A DNA stretch of 64,000 bases from Sabellastarte sp. h YS-2021. Its lineage: Eukaryota > Annelida > Polychaeta > Sabellida > Sabellidae. Position 1 is the stretch's first letter. The number at the start of each line of letters is the position of its first letter. This document shows, piece by piece, positions 12,070-22,830 of this stretch. Below the pieces are notes generated by a model that was not told the DNA's origin, searched no databases, and saw nothing but the letters and a program-made list of their open reading frames with translations. Made by a program: the position numbers and the translations under genes. The DNA lies in the NCBI GenBank assembly GCA_964017235.1, contig OZ024929.1, positions 115,243,793 to 115,307,792 on the forward strand, read 5' to 3'.

Positions 12070-13410
12070 TTTTGCGAGCGATCCTCTAGTTCTAATTGCT
12101 CCAGGGTGGCCCAACATGCCCTGGTTTTGGGACTTGGTGACCATGTCCAGTCAAGTTCCCCTCAGTTTACCAAATCAGCCCAATCTGCTGACACAGCCCT
12201 TCAATCAGATCCCTCACAGAAATCTGACAAATCTAAATCTCCATGCATGGCTCATAGAGCCACAGCAATCAAGAAACAAGGCTTCTCTGAGGCAGTGGCA
12301 GCAAGAATTGAGGCTCCTCAAAGAAGATCAACCAGATCAGTCTATGAGGCAAAGTGGACCATTTTTACAAAATGGTGCATCAGTAATCAGGTGGACTTCA
12401 GAATTCCACCTATAAAGTCAGTGGCTGACTTCCTTCTCTACCTCTTTGAGGTCAGGAAATTGCAGCCCAGCACCATTGATGGATACAGGTCTGCCATTGC
12501 TGATAAACTGGGCAACCTCACGGTCAATATCAGCAAAGATGATAATCTCACCCGTCTCTTAGAAAGTTTCCACAGAGACAGGCCCAAAGGGAGGAGGGGC
12601 ATACCTTCCTGGAACCTTTCTCTGGTATTACACCAGCTAACAAAGGCTCCTTTTGAACCCCTTAGGGAGGCATCGCTGAAGCATCTGACCTTCAAGACTG
12701 TCTTCCTTTTGGCCCTAGGCTCGGGCAAAAGAAGGAGTGAGATACATGCATGGCAGCATAAGAACATCAGACACCAGTCGGACTGGTCTAAGGTGTCCCT
12801 CTTTCCATCTCCCAGCTTTCTTTCCAAGAACCAGCTGGCCAAGGAGGGTCCGGAGAGTGTAGCCCCAGTGGTCATACCAGCCCTGGCACCTACTCTAGAT
12901 AGATCCCTCAAGTCTGACAGATCTCTGTGTCCAGTTAGAGCCTTGCGCTATTATTTGGACAAGACTTCAGACATTAGGCAGGACAAGGAGTTCGTTTTTG
13001 TCTCCTTCAAGAAAAGCTTCGACAAAGACATCTCACCTGCCACTATCTCCTCATGGATCAAACAGACTGTGATCCTATGCTATGAGCTCTCGGATCAGGA
13101 GGCCCACTCCTTACATCAAGTTAAAGCTCATGATGTGAGGGCCTTTGCTGCTTCTAAGGCCTTCCAGTCAGGAGTCTCCTTAGAGCAGATCTTGTCAGCC
13201 TGCCACTGGAAATCTCATAACACCTTCACTCAATTTTACCTGAAGGATGTGGCTTGGGCAGATTCAGAGCTCTATCACCTTGGTCCTGTCGTGGCTGCCC
13301 AGCAGATCCACCAACAGGCGTGGACTTAGAGGGGACCTGTACATATGTAAATAGTAATACAGATCTGTATGTATTGCATCTATAGTCAAGCAAAAAAAAA
13401 AAAAAAAAAT
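12070..13410 (+). mobile_element. 5'-truncated DIRS-like retrotransposon
   Basis: Homology to the DIRS element at 40298-48466 starts near 12070, in the frame encoding the C-terminal part of the RT/RNase H protein (PWFWDLVTM, compare PWFWDLVEM in the other element). It runs through the overlapping recombinase frame to 13329, then an A-rich run at 13389-13409. Gag, RT and most of RNase H are absent, and no inverted terminal repeat or internal complementary region was found nearby. The recombinases of the two elements look roughly half identical, so these are two different DIRS families. Confidence 0.85.
12247..13329 (+). CDS. DIRS tyrosine recombinase (integrase)
   Basis: Open frame with no stop from 12037; the first ATG is at 12247, giving 360 residues. 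Tyrosine recombinases of DIRS elements insert the circular DNA intermediate into the genome by strand exchange without a DDE integrase. Counting from the ATG, an N-terminal SAM-like DNA-binding region (about 15-130, with GFSEAVAARIEAPQRRSTR and PSTIDGYRSAIADKLG) is followed by the catalytic domain: Arg in SGKRRSEIHAW (about 162), HDVR (HxxR, about 295-298), CHWKSHNTF (His/Trp, about 320) and the nucleophile Tyr in FYLKD (about 331). All expected catalytic residues are present. The upstream frame overlaps the RNase H frame, as is normal for DIRS. Because the rest of the element is lost, the frame is either recently truncated or retained; the sequence cannot decide. Confidence 0.9.
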   Translation: MAHRATAIKKQGFSEAVAARIEAPQRRSTRSVYEAKWTIFTKWCISNQVDFRIPPIKSVADFLLYLFEVRKLQPSTIDGYRSAIADKLGNLTVNISKDDNLTRLLESFHRDRPKGRRGIPSWNLSLVLHQLTKAPFEPLREASLKHLTFKTVFLLALGSGKRRSEIHAWQHKNIRHQSDWSKVSLFPSPSFLSKNQLAKEGPESVAPVVIPALAPTLDRSLKSDRSLCPVRALRYYLDKTSDIRQDKEFVFVSFKKSFDKDISPATISSWIKQTVILCYELSDQEAHSLHQVKAHDVRAFAASKAFQSGVSLEQILSACHWKSHNTFTQFYLKDVAWADSELYHLGPVVAAQQIHQQAWT

Positions 13411-13673
13411 CTGGCGTACTTCCACTGGGAGGTTTATTTTTATGGGACTGAACTCATCCCTCTCTTCCCCTACCTCAGAGCAGGTCTGTCAAAAGGGGGG
13501 GGGAGGTCGACTGACGGTTCAACTCCTTGTAACCGGATGATGATATTCGACCATAGCCTTAAGGGTTACCGACCTCAGGGTCTTCCCAGGCTTTAAAGGA
13601 AATTGTTCATTATTTAACATGAGTTCAACTTAGTCCCCAAGTAACTTACCCCCCAACCAATCGGTAGTTATTC
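13330..13673. other. Non-coding stretch after the DIRS recombinase
   Basis: Contains an A run (13389-13409) and a G run (13494-13503), then unique-looking sequence. It may be the 3' non-coding part of the truncated DIRS element, but it shows no inverted copy of either end of the element at 40-48 kb. No gene recognised. Confidence 0.5.
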
Positions 13674-14045
13674 AGCAATTGTCCATTGGATAGGATGTAT
13701 TAACGCAATAAAATTGCAAATTTAATAAGTAAATTAAATTTTTATAAGTTAATACCCTATCCAATGGACACACAAGACCCTCCCACCGACCCCGCTTACA
13801 GGTTACTAGGGGTCTAATAGGTTTAGACAACGAAAAAGATGCTATGACGTCACGCTGTCTAGACAGGAAGGAAGTACGACACGCCACCTGGCGAGTGCAT
13901 AGCACTGGACCGGCCTGGCCGGTGGAAACACAGGACGTCTTTTTCTGACGTTTGGCGGGCCGGTCTGCGCCGACCGGATAAGCAATTGTCCATTGGATAG
14001 GGTATTAACTTATAAAAATTTAATTTACTTATTAAATTTGCAAAT
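13674..14045. repeat. Foldback (inverted repeat) element
   Basis: A 55 bp segment at 13716-13770 is matched perfectly in reverse complement at 13987-14041, with a spacer of about 216 bp. A third copy of the end motif (AGCAATTGTCCATTGGATAG) lies at 13674-13693 in the same orientation as the right arm, so the left side can also fold on itself (13682-13769). The spacer is moderately GC-rich with CGGCCTGGCCGG at 13911. No coding frame of note; probably a non-autonomous DNA element. Confidence 0.8.
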
Positions 14046-14278
14046 TGTTATCTCATATTTTGTAGGTTTTGTTTTATCCCATTTTACTTCCTATTAGTGA
14101 GCCTATTCGACTGAGATACATGCAAGAACGCAATTTTCTTTTGGTATCCCAGAATTGGTATGGTTTCACACTGGCAGGATACTGAAATGGAAAATCTGCT
14201 ACCGACCCTGTCCTAATTTTAACCCAGTTAAATGGAATTACAAAAGGACCAGAAAGAAAAACACTTTTTTGTAGCCCC

Positions 14279-14551
14279 GGGCCCACTTTCACAAAGGTCT
14301 ATTAAATATAGAAGAAAGTATACGATTAAATCTAGATCTGAGTAGGCCCTTAGTAGCCACTACAAAAGTGTTCCACTGAGCTGATATTTGGGATCTATCA
14401 AGTTCCAGAGATAGCAGGGCTTCTAGTGAGGACAGCCTACTAATTACCAAAGTAAAGAATTATCTTAGTGACACAGATAGTATAGGCTTAGTAGACTACT
14501 AGCACTTAGCAGCCTACTAAAGAGATAGTAGGCCTTTGTGAAACTGGGCCC
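14279..14551. mobile_element. Small MITE with GGGCCC ends (273 bp)
   Basis: Begins GGGCCCACTTTCACAAAGG and ends with the imperfect reverse complement CCTTTGTGAAACTGGGCCC. The inner part also contains short AGTAGGC/GCCTACT inverted repeats. No coding capacity. The ends resemble those of the MITE at 36.7 kb (GGGCCC...TTCAC), suggesting related transposase recognition. No convincing target duplication was found. Confidence 0.7.
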
Positions 14552-14661
14552 AGAATTCCAAGTGATAGTACCTCTACTAAAGTAGTTCTAGATAAAAGAG
14601 TGTGACTGCTTCATACTTGATTAAATATTTTGTTCAGATCAAGCTTGCTTTCATATTCCAG

Positions 14662-15120
14662 CAAAGCCCCAGTGTTGTGAGAAATCACAGCTTTGGAAGT
14701 GAGTCCAACAAGAAAAGCCCAAATGTTTCCCGGAACAGTAGCTTCAGTTCTGGTACAGCTAGCCCCAAGAATTCTCCAAGATCCAGTTTCAACATGGGGA
14801 AACCATCCAGTACGTCTCTTTCTTCTGGCAAACCCAAAGCACAAAAGGCAGCGAGTAACACACTCCCAGCCATAAAGTCCAAGACTAATGCACATTCGAA
14901 AACTGTCAGTGTGAAATCAACGTATGCACAGAAAAATCCAAGTTCTACTGGGAGCAAGTCAAGTGTTAAAAGTAATAATGTTAAAAAGTCTGAACTGCGA
15001 GCACAGGGTACCAGACCATGTGGACCAAATAGCAAGACAGGACAAAGCCAACCAGCCTCAGCAAATTTTATCAAGACAACGTCACTGGATAACATTCCCA
15101 AAGTAAAAGACATGATGAAG
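14662..15120 (+). CDS. Internal exon of a Ser/Lys-rich host protein
   Basis: Open 153-codon exon in phase 0, bounded by an acceptor (TTTCATATTCCAG, ending at 14661) and a donor (AAG then GTAATG at 15121). The encoded segment is rich in Ser, Lys, Asn and Pro with many SP/SPK/SPR sites (ASPKNSPRSS) and ends SLDNIPKVKDMMK. It reads as a basic, disordered, phosphorylatable tail of the kind common in cytoskeleton-associated or scaffold proteins; I do not recognise the family. It splices in phase to 22273. The 5' exons are not identified in this window and may lie to the left of it. Opposite-strand frames here are mirror artefacts. Confidence 0.7.
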
Positions 15121-15546
15121 GTAATGTTGGAGTGTATTTGTCAAAAAAAAATGTATATACATATATTTATTGTCCACCAGGTGTCATATTTGACCCGTAT
15201 ACGGGGATATATGGAGCGGGATATATTTTATTTGTATGCAAGAGCACCTCCATACCATGGATAACTAGTGTTAATATCACCATTATCTCAAAAACTATGT
15301 TACCTATAAATAGTTAATATATATCATTAGAGAGGTCGTTTTACAGAGCTTCTGCTCATGTCTGTTGCATAAAAATCCATGCAGAAATAAATGACCTATT
15401 GCAAGTTAAAGATTGAAGTTTTTATATTCACTGTTACCCATGCTTTTTGACAACCTTTTCACATTCTCTCATTAAATATTCATGTTATTTAACCCATAAA
15501 TCATACAAAATGGTGGATAATAAAAGTAAAACATCCCTCATCTTGC

Positions 15547-15653
15547 ATATACAGAAAAAAATATATCACTCATGAAGATTAACAATATAATATGTGTGCT
15601 ATGCACTCATATACTATTGTTATCTTCATTTCTTATATATTTTTTCTGTATAT
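15547..15653. repeat. Hairpin MITE-like palindrome (107 bp)
   Basis: Starts ATATACAGAAAAAAATATAT and ends with the imperfect reverse complement ATATATTTTTTCTGTATAT. The two halves pair over most of their length with a few mismatches (TGAAGATTAACAAT against ATTGTTATCTTCA). AT-rich and non-coding. Confidence 0.75.
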
Positions 15654-16030
15654 GTCATTCGGGAAGTTTTCATATTATATATTGTTTGATTGCTATTTAT
15701 CTTAACCAGTCAAATATATGCAGTGTGAAGTATAGTGTATAATATTATTATGCTTTTCTCCTGCAGAAATATCTGGTGTTGATACACCATTAAATATCAT
15801 TTGACTGTCATTCGGAATGCTTTCCTGCTTCTCAGTCCTACATAACTTTAATAATTATCAATCGTTCTACTGTGGCTTGTGATTAGGAATCAAATACAAT
15901 GGTTGGCATTGACATTGTTTCAAAAATTTGGGAAAAGATACATTGGTATTACTATATCATTCTCTTTACAACTTAATTCAAGAATTCAACATCAATCACC
16001 TATAAATAATATCCAGGTGTTTTAAATTAT

Positions 16031-16106
16031 TATATCCCCAGACGAAAGTCGGGGATATATTGGATTCAGGTCCGTCGCGCCGCCGCCGCCGCCGCCGCCG
16101 CCGCCG
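16031..16106. repeat. Short hairpin plus (GCC)n microsatellite
   Basis: TATATCCCC...GGGGATATA forms a 9 bp stem at 16031-16059, followed by about nine GCC units at 16078-16106. It sits at the head of the 350 bp repeat array and is probably one end of that element. Confidence 0.75.
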
Positions 16107-16149
16107 TAGAAATTTCCTTGTGGACGCGATAACTCAAAAACAAATTAAT

Positions 16150-18160
16150 ATTTTTTTTTCAAACTTGGTACACATGTTAAGGGTGCCCAAAGGAAGATCC
16201 CTATTTTAAGGTGACCTTAAACTCCCAGTAAAAAAGAACTTATGGCCACCTTAAGGTCAGAAATTGGACTTTTGGCCACTTAGAGCCCTGTAGGTCACAA
16301 ACTATGATGCTCAGCTGGCTGAAATTTTACCTGACAACACATTAATATGTTCTTAGTACATGTGCCGAAAATCACGACTTTAAGTTGAGGAGAAAATTGT
16401 CTTTGAGGCCCATAAATACCCCCACTTAGGGATTTTTTGCTATACTTTTCACATATTTTGCCCTATAATTTGGAAGTGGTAATTCTGATGAGTCTCAAAC
16501 TGTGCTAGGTATAACTTTGATATGTAATCCTTGTCTGTAGAAAATTTTAGGGCTGTAGGTTTACCCAAAGGGGTCGACTTAAGGTCTCAAAAGTGCCCAC
16601 AGAGACCCAATTTATGCACTTTTTGCCACTTTCAAGCACTGTAGCTTTAAAACTATGTCTCTCATCTAAGTTAAATATCATCTGGGAATATATCTATGTG
16701 TTTTCTTATATGTGCCCCAACATTTAGGCCTTTAATAGACAGTTAACCTGTGTATCAGGACCATAAACACCCACCCGAGTGACCCTTATAAGACATTTTT
16801 CACATCTTTTTCCCTGTAACTTGGAAATGGTAAGTCTGAGAAGTTTCAAACTGTATTAGATATATATTCTGTGTGTAATCTTAGTATGTAACAGATTTTA
16901 AGTCTGAAGCTTTAATTTTGAAGGTCAAATTGAGGTCTCTAAAAGGCTCCCAAAGACCCAATATTTGGACTTTTTGCTACTTTTAAGCCCTGTGACTGTC
17001 AAACTATGTGACTGGTAGAGCTCAAATCCTATCTGGGAAGATATTAGTATGTTATTTATATATGTGCCAAAAATTAAGGCTTTAAGAAGACATTTAACCT
17101 GTGTAGGACCATAAATCCCCACCCGAGTGACCATTTTTAGACATTTTTCACATATTTTGCCCTGTAACTTGGAAATGGTAAGTCTAAGAAGTTTCAAACT
17201 GTATTAGATGCATATTCTATGTGTAATCTTAGTATGTGACAAATTTTAAGTCTGAAGCTTTAATTTGAAGGCCACATTTAGGTCTCTAGAAGGCCCCATA
17301 AAGACCCAGTATTTGGACTTTTTGCCAATTTTAAGGCCTTTGACTGTTAAACTATGTGACTGATAGAGCTGAAATCTCATCTGGGAATACATTATTATGT
17401 TCTTTTTACATGTGCCAAAAATCAAGGCTTCAAGTAGACATTTAACCTGTGTATGAGGACCTTAAACACCCACCTGAGTGACCCTTTTAAGACATTTTTC
17501 ACATATTTTGCTCTGTAACTTGGAAATGGTAAGTCTGAGAAGTTTCAAACTTTATTAGATACATATTCTATGTGTAATCTTAGTATGTAACAAATTTTAA
17601 GTCTGAAGCTTTAATTTGAAAGCCACATCGAGATCTCTAAAAGGCCCACAGAGACCCAATATTTGGACTTTTTGCCACCTTTAAGCCCTGTGACTGTTAA
17701 ACTATGTGATTGATGGAGCTGAAATCCCATCTGGGAATGCATTATTATGTCCTTTTTACATATGGCGAAAATCAAGGTTTTTAGTAGACATTTAACCTGT
17801 GTATGAGGGCCATAGACACTCGCCCAAGTGCCTTTTTGGACATTTTTTCCGTATTTTGCCCTGTTATTTGGAAATGCTTAGTGTGACAAGTCTTAAACTG
17901 TATTATATATAATTTTTGTTTGTTATGTATGTCACCCAAAAAGTTTCAGATCTGTAGTTTAATTGCTAAGGTCTCTTTAACAATTGTAAAATGCCCACAG
18001 AAACCCAATTTATGGACATTATGCCACTTTAAAGCCCAGTAACTGTCAAACTATGTGGGTTATAGAGCTGAAATCTTTGAATTTTTAAAAGGAAATGCCT
18101 GTCTATTTAAATTTTGAATATTAATAATGTTATGGCTATCTTAGTCTTTTAAGAACTTAT
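16150..18160. repeat. 350 bp tandem repeat, about 5 diverged monomers
   Basis: The anchor CCCTGTAACTTGGAAATGG (variants allowed) occurs at about 16461, 16812, 17160, 17511 and 17859, a period of 348-351 bp. Units contain ACATTTAACCTGTGTA, CACCCGAGTGACC and GTTTCAAACTGTATTAGAT. The array lies inside the intron and has no coding potential. Confidence 0.88.
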
Positions 18161-18174
18161 TTTTGTGTGTTATA

Positions 18175-19310
18175 CCTCTGCTTGCTGAGTTTTTAACTTT
18201 TTAAAATGAAACTGGTTAAACGCCGGTTAAACATATTCAAGTAGACAAAATGGACACTTTAAGTGAGCTTTAAGTCCCAATATTAATGAAATTATATCCG
18301 TATGTAGTAAAACTAGGGGATTTTTAACCCTCAACTAGCCCAGTTGTATTCAACTTGCCTCAGTTAATTTTGACACAGCTCCTACAGTTATGAACTCATT
18401 TCAGTTGATAATCACATACTTAAAATTCTCAATTCTTTTTGTATTTGAGTACCCCTTTTATATAGATTGTTTGTTTACCATTTTTGCTGTAGCACTCCAT
18501 CTCTTTGAGAGAACATGTAAACTGTGTAAAAAAGATGTAGAAGATGAGATACATTTTGTTTGTGTTTGTCCAGCTTTAGAGCTGATTCGTATGAAATATT
18601 TCAAAATTTTAAATATAGATAAATCTGAATTATTAATAGATCAATTATCAAGGGTATTAACTCATATGAATGTCAATATGGTTATTAATTTTATTTTTGA
18701 TTTGTGGCAAGAAAGAAAAAGTAAATTATATTGTTAATTTTTATGTATTGAATTGCTGTCTTTATTTACTGTATCTTACCTCAAAATATGTTTGCTCTGT
18801 TTGTTATTAACTCTCTATTTAAAGTGACTTATAAGCCCATATAGGGCTGGGTATTACTTCAATAGTTTTTGTATAATCCTTGTCAACATAATACATGTCA
18901 CTATAATAAACTAATAAACTAAACTAAGTCCCAACCCACATCCCCCACCCGGATTCCCCCCACCCACCTCTGCTTGCTGAGTTTTTCACTTTTTAAAATG
19001 AAACTGGTGAAACATATTGAAGTAGACAAAATGGACACTTTAAGTGAGCTTTAAGTCCCAATATTAATGAAATTATATCCTTATGTAGTAAAACTAGGGG
19101 ATTTTTAACCCTCAACTAGCCCAGTTTTATTCAACTTGCCTCAGTTAATTTTGGCACAGCTCCTACAGTTATGAACTCATTTCAGTTGATAATCACATAC
19201 TTAAAATTCTCAATTCTTTTTGTATTTGAGTACCCCTTTTATATAGATTGTTTGTTTACCATTTATGCTCAACCCACATCCCCCACCCGGATTCCCCCCA
19301 CCCACCTCTG
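18175..19310. repeat. Direct duplication of about 300 bp, one copy with an insertion
   Basis: Sequence from 18175 to about 18480 recurs at 18967-19268 (offset 792) with few changes. The C-rich piece AACCCACATCCCCCACCCGG follows both copies, at about 18930 and 19269. Copy 1 is separated from that piece by a retrotransposon fragment of about 450 bp; copy 2 is not. Confidence 0.85.
18481..18929 (+). mobile_element. 3' fragment of a non-LTR retrotransposon
   Basis: The frame ending at 18737 encodes CKLCKKDVEDEIHFVCVCP, the CCHC-like motif (CxxC...EDExHFxxxCP) found near the C-terminus of many non-LTR polymerase ORF2 proteins. A 3' UTR follows, ending in an ATAATAAACTAATAAACTAA-type tail at 18903-18925. 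All of the polymerase domain is missing. The insert is bounded by the duplicated flanks described at 18175-19310. Confidence 0.65.
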
Positions 19311-19417
19311 GGACCTCCAGCTATATTGAGTGACACTAAATAAACAAAGGTATTTAATGATATCAGATGAGAAACAAAGAACTCAATGGGGTTGCAGATC
19401 TTGTGTAATAGTGAGAG

Positions 19418-19462
19418 AGGTGTGGAGAAGGGGAGAGGGGTGGGGGTGGGAGGTGGTGGGCT
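19418..19462. other. G-rich tract with quadruplex-like runs
   Basis: GGGGAGAGGGGTGGGGGTGG-type sequence gives several G runs within 45 bp on the + strand (the coding strand of the host intron). By pattern alone it could form a G-quadruplex in the transcript. Confidence 0.5.
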
Positions 19463-19626
19463 TCATTACATATAACACAAAGGGGAGTCAGAACTGAGAT
19501 TGTGTCACATATTTAGGTTGCATATATATGGACCACATATATAGGTATAGAGGAAATGAATAACTGAAAACAATTTGCAAATTCTAAAAATAATATAATA
19601 AAATAATAATATAAATAATTTTTTTT

Positions 19627-19862
19627 TAAATAATATTTTATTTGTGAACAAATATAGAAACAGATATGCGCTTTTGGGATTATGAATTTTAGAATGGACA
19701 TTGAATCATCAATCATTTAAATACTTTGAAGGAAGATTGAAAAGTATGATGAGTTGAGTTAAAAATAATATTTTATTTGTCAACAAATATAGAAACAGAT
19801 ATGCTCTTTTGGGATTATTATTTTAGAATGGACATTCAATCATCAATCATTTAAATACTTTG
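19627..19862. repeat. Two direct repeats of about 100 bp
   Basis: AATAATATTTTATTTGTGAA at about 19630 and AATAATATTTTATTTGTCAA at about 19764 start two near-identical blocks that end at ATCATTTAAATACTTTGAA. The offset is about 135 bp. Confidence 0.8.
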
Positions 19863-20582
19863 AAAATAGGTTTAGAGTTATCATTGCAGGAAGATTGAAA
19901 ATATAATTTGAGTTATGTATTCGGCGTCTGGGGATACACCATCTTCCTTGGAAGATATAAACAGAGTAGATTGATGTGCTGAAGTTCATATAATAATGGG
20001 TAATTATGTTTTTAAAAATTCCCGATCAAAACCTGTGGCGTGAGTGATGACCTGTCTGGGGATATGTTGGCGCCGAGTTGGCCCAATCTAGTTTCATGCA
20101 GCTTTCATCTGTAAAATAACAAAGTTGTTACAACTTTCTACTTTATGTGTACAACTATATTTGAAGGAAGTGCATATCTGCTGTTGATAAAATCAACCAT
20201 TATTCATCCGAAACCTGGAAACGTCTGTTGATAATAATATAGTATTTTGACATTTGATAATTAGAGGTTACCCAGACTTTTGACCAGTATTGTAATATTA
20301 ATTGTTCCCGGATATGAGGTAACATTTTCTCAACACCAATATCTAATAAGATGCTCACAAAACTAAGTTCCCATCCAATATAAAACATCTAATTTAATAC
20401 ATTACAGTCACTCATCTGTAGTGTATGTTTGATGTAAAATCCAGGTAACAGAAGCACTATCTTTGCGTTTTATCAGTTACAGCTCAATATTTGATGATAA
20501 CATGTCAATTACAGTGTCAGATGGTCTTGTTGACAATAACAATTGATTACCAGCTCTTGCTGAAATATAGTGATTAGGTTTT

Positions 20583-22060
20583 TACCCCACAGCCCTTAAG
20601 GGCTGTTGGGGTATTGTTTTCACCCATGGTGTCCGAATGGGCGGGCGTCCTGTCGGGTGGGCGGGCGTCCTGTCGGGCGGGTGGGTGGGCGGCGGGAAAA
20701 AGTTTGTCCGGGCTGTATCTCAGAAACGGTAAGGTGTAGGAAGTTGATACTTGGTAGGGACATTGGTTAGGGGGTGTAGTTGTGCAACGTCATGGTCTGA
20801 CCTTGATTTGACCTTTGACCTTGCCGTAGTGACCTTGAGTTTGAACATCTTGTCCCGGCTATATCTCAGAAACCGTAAGGTGTAGGAAGTTGATACTTGG
20901 TAGGGACATTGGTTAGTGGGTGTAGTTGTGCAACGTTATGGTGTGACCTTGATTTTACCTTTGACCTTTCCGTAGTGACCTTGACCTATAAAATCTTGTC
21001 CGGGCTATATCTCGGAAACTGTAAGGTGTAGGAAGTTGATACTTGGTAGGGATATTGGTTAGGGGGTGTACGTGTGCAACGTCATGGAGTGACCTTGATT
21101 TGACCTTTGACCTTGCCATAGTGACCTTGACCTATAAAATCTTGTCCGGGCTATATCTCGGAAACTGTAAGGTGTACGAAGTTGATACTTGGTAGGGATA
21201 TTGGTTAGGGGGTGTAGTTGTGCAACGTTATGGTGTGACCTTGATTTGACCTTTGACCTTGCCGTAGTGACCTTGACCTATAAAATTTTGTCCGGGCTAT
21301 ATCTCAGAAACCGTAAGGTGTAGGAAGTTGATACTTAGTAGAGACATTGGTTAGGGGGTGTAGTTGTGCAACGTCATGATCTGACCTTGATTTGACCTTG
21401 CCGTAGTGACCTTGACCTATAAAATCTTGTCCGGGCTATATCTCGGAAACCGTAAGGTGTAGGAAGTTGATACTTGGTAGGGACATTGGTCAGGGGCCAT
21501 AGGTGTGTATTATCATGGTGTGACCTTAATTTGACCTTTGACCTTGTCGTAGTGACCTTGACCTTTAAAATCTTGTTGCACCTTTGGGTCTGTCTTTTGT
21601 TGCAGATTAAGCACTGTTAATTCATATTAGAATTTATTAAGAATTTTACTTTCATAACTTCCCATTGTAAGAGATAGAATTTCATCAAGTGAGCCACAGA
21701 TTTTGCTCCAACACCACACATAAGCGTTCATTAAATGTATTACCACTTCTGTATGCATGGTAATATTCAAAACATCTAAACCATAATTCGGCCATGCAGA
21801 TGTAGATAAAGAATGTTGAATTTTAGTTTACTGATTAATGCTGTCATCTTGTTATTGAATTGACTTGTTTTAATACTTCATCTTTACATGCATTATCTTT
21901 CTTTTAAACATTATTTTCTGCATTTAAACATTTTTTGGAGCTTTATATAACTGACAGTGCTCTGAAAGTATCCTGAACTTTGTACTGGTACAGTGCTTCT
22001 GTATCTCATGGTGTTGAAAATATTTCCCTAGGCTGTGGGGTACGGGCATCTCTGATGCTA
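20583..22060 (+). mobile_element. Minisatellite-bearing DNA element E, copy 1
   Basis: Begins with the hairpin TACCCCACAGCCCTTAAGGG/CTGTTGGGGTA, then a GGGCGGGCGTCC minisatellite, then six tandem units of about 146 bp (anchor AAGGTGTAGGAAGTTGATAC at 20731, 20877, 21023, 21169, 21314 and 21454), then a unique tail. Near its end it carries GGCTGTGGGGTA at 22031-22042, the reverse complement of the start. Homology to copy 2 (30264-31285) continues about 20 bp beyond. Non-coding and lies in the host intron. Superfamily not determined. Confidence 0.8.
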
Positions 22061-22272
22061 TTTTTTATGAATATTTTCCACATATTAATTTTGAAAGAAC
22101 AAAATGCATTGTTTAGAATCCTAAACTTGCTTTGTCTCCCAAAAGATTTTGACTGTACACTTGTAAATAAAAACCACATGTGTTTTTGTACTATTTCAAT
22201 GCTATTATAACACTTTCCTGATGTCTTAGCTTTTATAAACTAATGTCAGTATTGTGCTTTTTGTATTTCCAG

Positions 22273-22305
22273 ATGTTTGAATCAAAACCTGCTGACTCCA
22301 AGTGA
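22273..22305 (+). CDS. Terminal coding exon of the Ser/Lys-rich gene
   Basis: Follows the acceptor CTTTTTGTATTTCCAG. Read in phase 0 it encodes MFESKPADSK then TGA, so the protein would end KVKDMMK-MFESKPADSK. The phase match, the strong acceptor and the similar basic/Ser composition support joining it to 14662-15120; no transcript is available to prove it. Confidence 0.6.
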   Translation: MFESKPADSK

Positions 22306-22560
22306 TACTAAGTACCAGAACTGTGATAATCTGTCTGATACGTAGCTGTTTTTATGTCATTAGACATAGTCTTTGACATATTGTTTTGATATTGTTACAC
22401 CTGCATCATTGACTTCTTCTGTGGAACTACAGCCCCTACACAGATGTTAATAGTTCCTTGTACCATATCATGATCAAAGCTCCAAAAGTACATTTATGAA
22501 ATCCAGATGTCTGTGTGTTCATCGGTTTGTTACAGCATATTAAAGAGAGATACCTGTCGC
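22306..22560 (+). other. Putative 3' UTR with poly(A) signal
   Basis: Non-coding sequence after the TGA. ATTAAA at 22539-22544 is the first good poly(A) signal variant and would place cleavage near 22555-22565. Confidence 0.45.
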
Positions 22561-22660
22561 TGTTTTGTGAAATGTGTTTTTTACCATTTTGCCATATTAT
22601 CCCTGCTCGGGTGAGATGGGGTGTTTTAATAGCGTATATGTTACCGTAATTATGTGGAAT

Positions 22661-22830
22661 CGGTAAGTACGCATATTTACTAAAATTTTTGTGAAATCAG
22701 TAAGTACGTGTATTTACTGAAATTTTTGATTTGGTCAGTAAATATGTGTATTCCATGAAATATTCAGATAATACATGTATTTACTGACTTATGACCTGTG
22801 TTATTTCACAAGTTTACTGGTTTGACTTTC
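22661..22830. repeat. Cluster of GTAAATACG palindromes, degenerate
   Basis: GGTAAGTACGCATATTTACT and four or five variants (for example CAGTAAGTACGTGTATTTACTG near 22699) lie within 170 bp. Each is close to a perfect palindrome. The same motif in a cleaner form occurs at 27293-27450. Confidence 0.7.

Larger units (their letters stand above)
15121..22272 (+). other. Intron of the Ser/Lys-rich gene (7.15 kb, repeat-filled)
   Basis: Runs from the GTAATG donor to the acceptor CTTTTTGTATTTCCAG ending at 22272. It holds a hairpin MITE, a GCC microsatellite, a 350 bp tandem array, a duplicated block with a retrotransposon fragment and a minisatellite-bearing element. A second good acceptor (TGCTTTTCTCCTGCAG, ending at 15766) would give an alternative terminal exon of eight codons before TAA, so an alternative C-terminus is possible. 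Confidence 0.6.

Noticed and set aside
12438..12911. Antisense 157-codon frame in the first DIRS recombinase
   Set aside because: Exact shadow of the recombinase frame; no domain on that strand.
14611..15113. Antisense frames opposite the Ser/Lys-rich exon
   Set aside because: Leu-rich translations that arise from Ser/Lys codons read backwards; the + strand has matching splice sites and phase.
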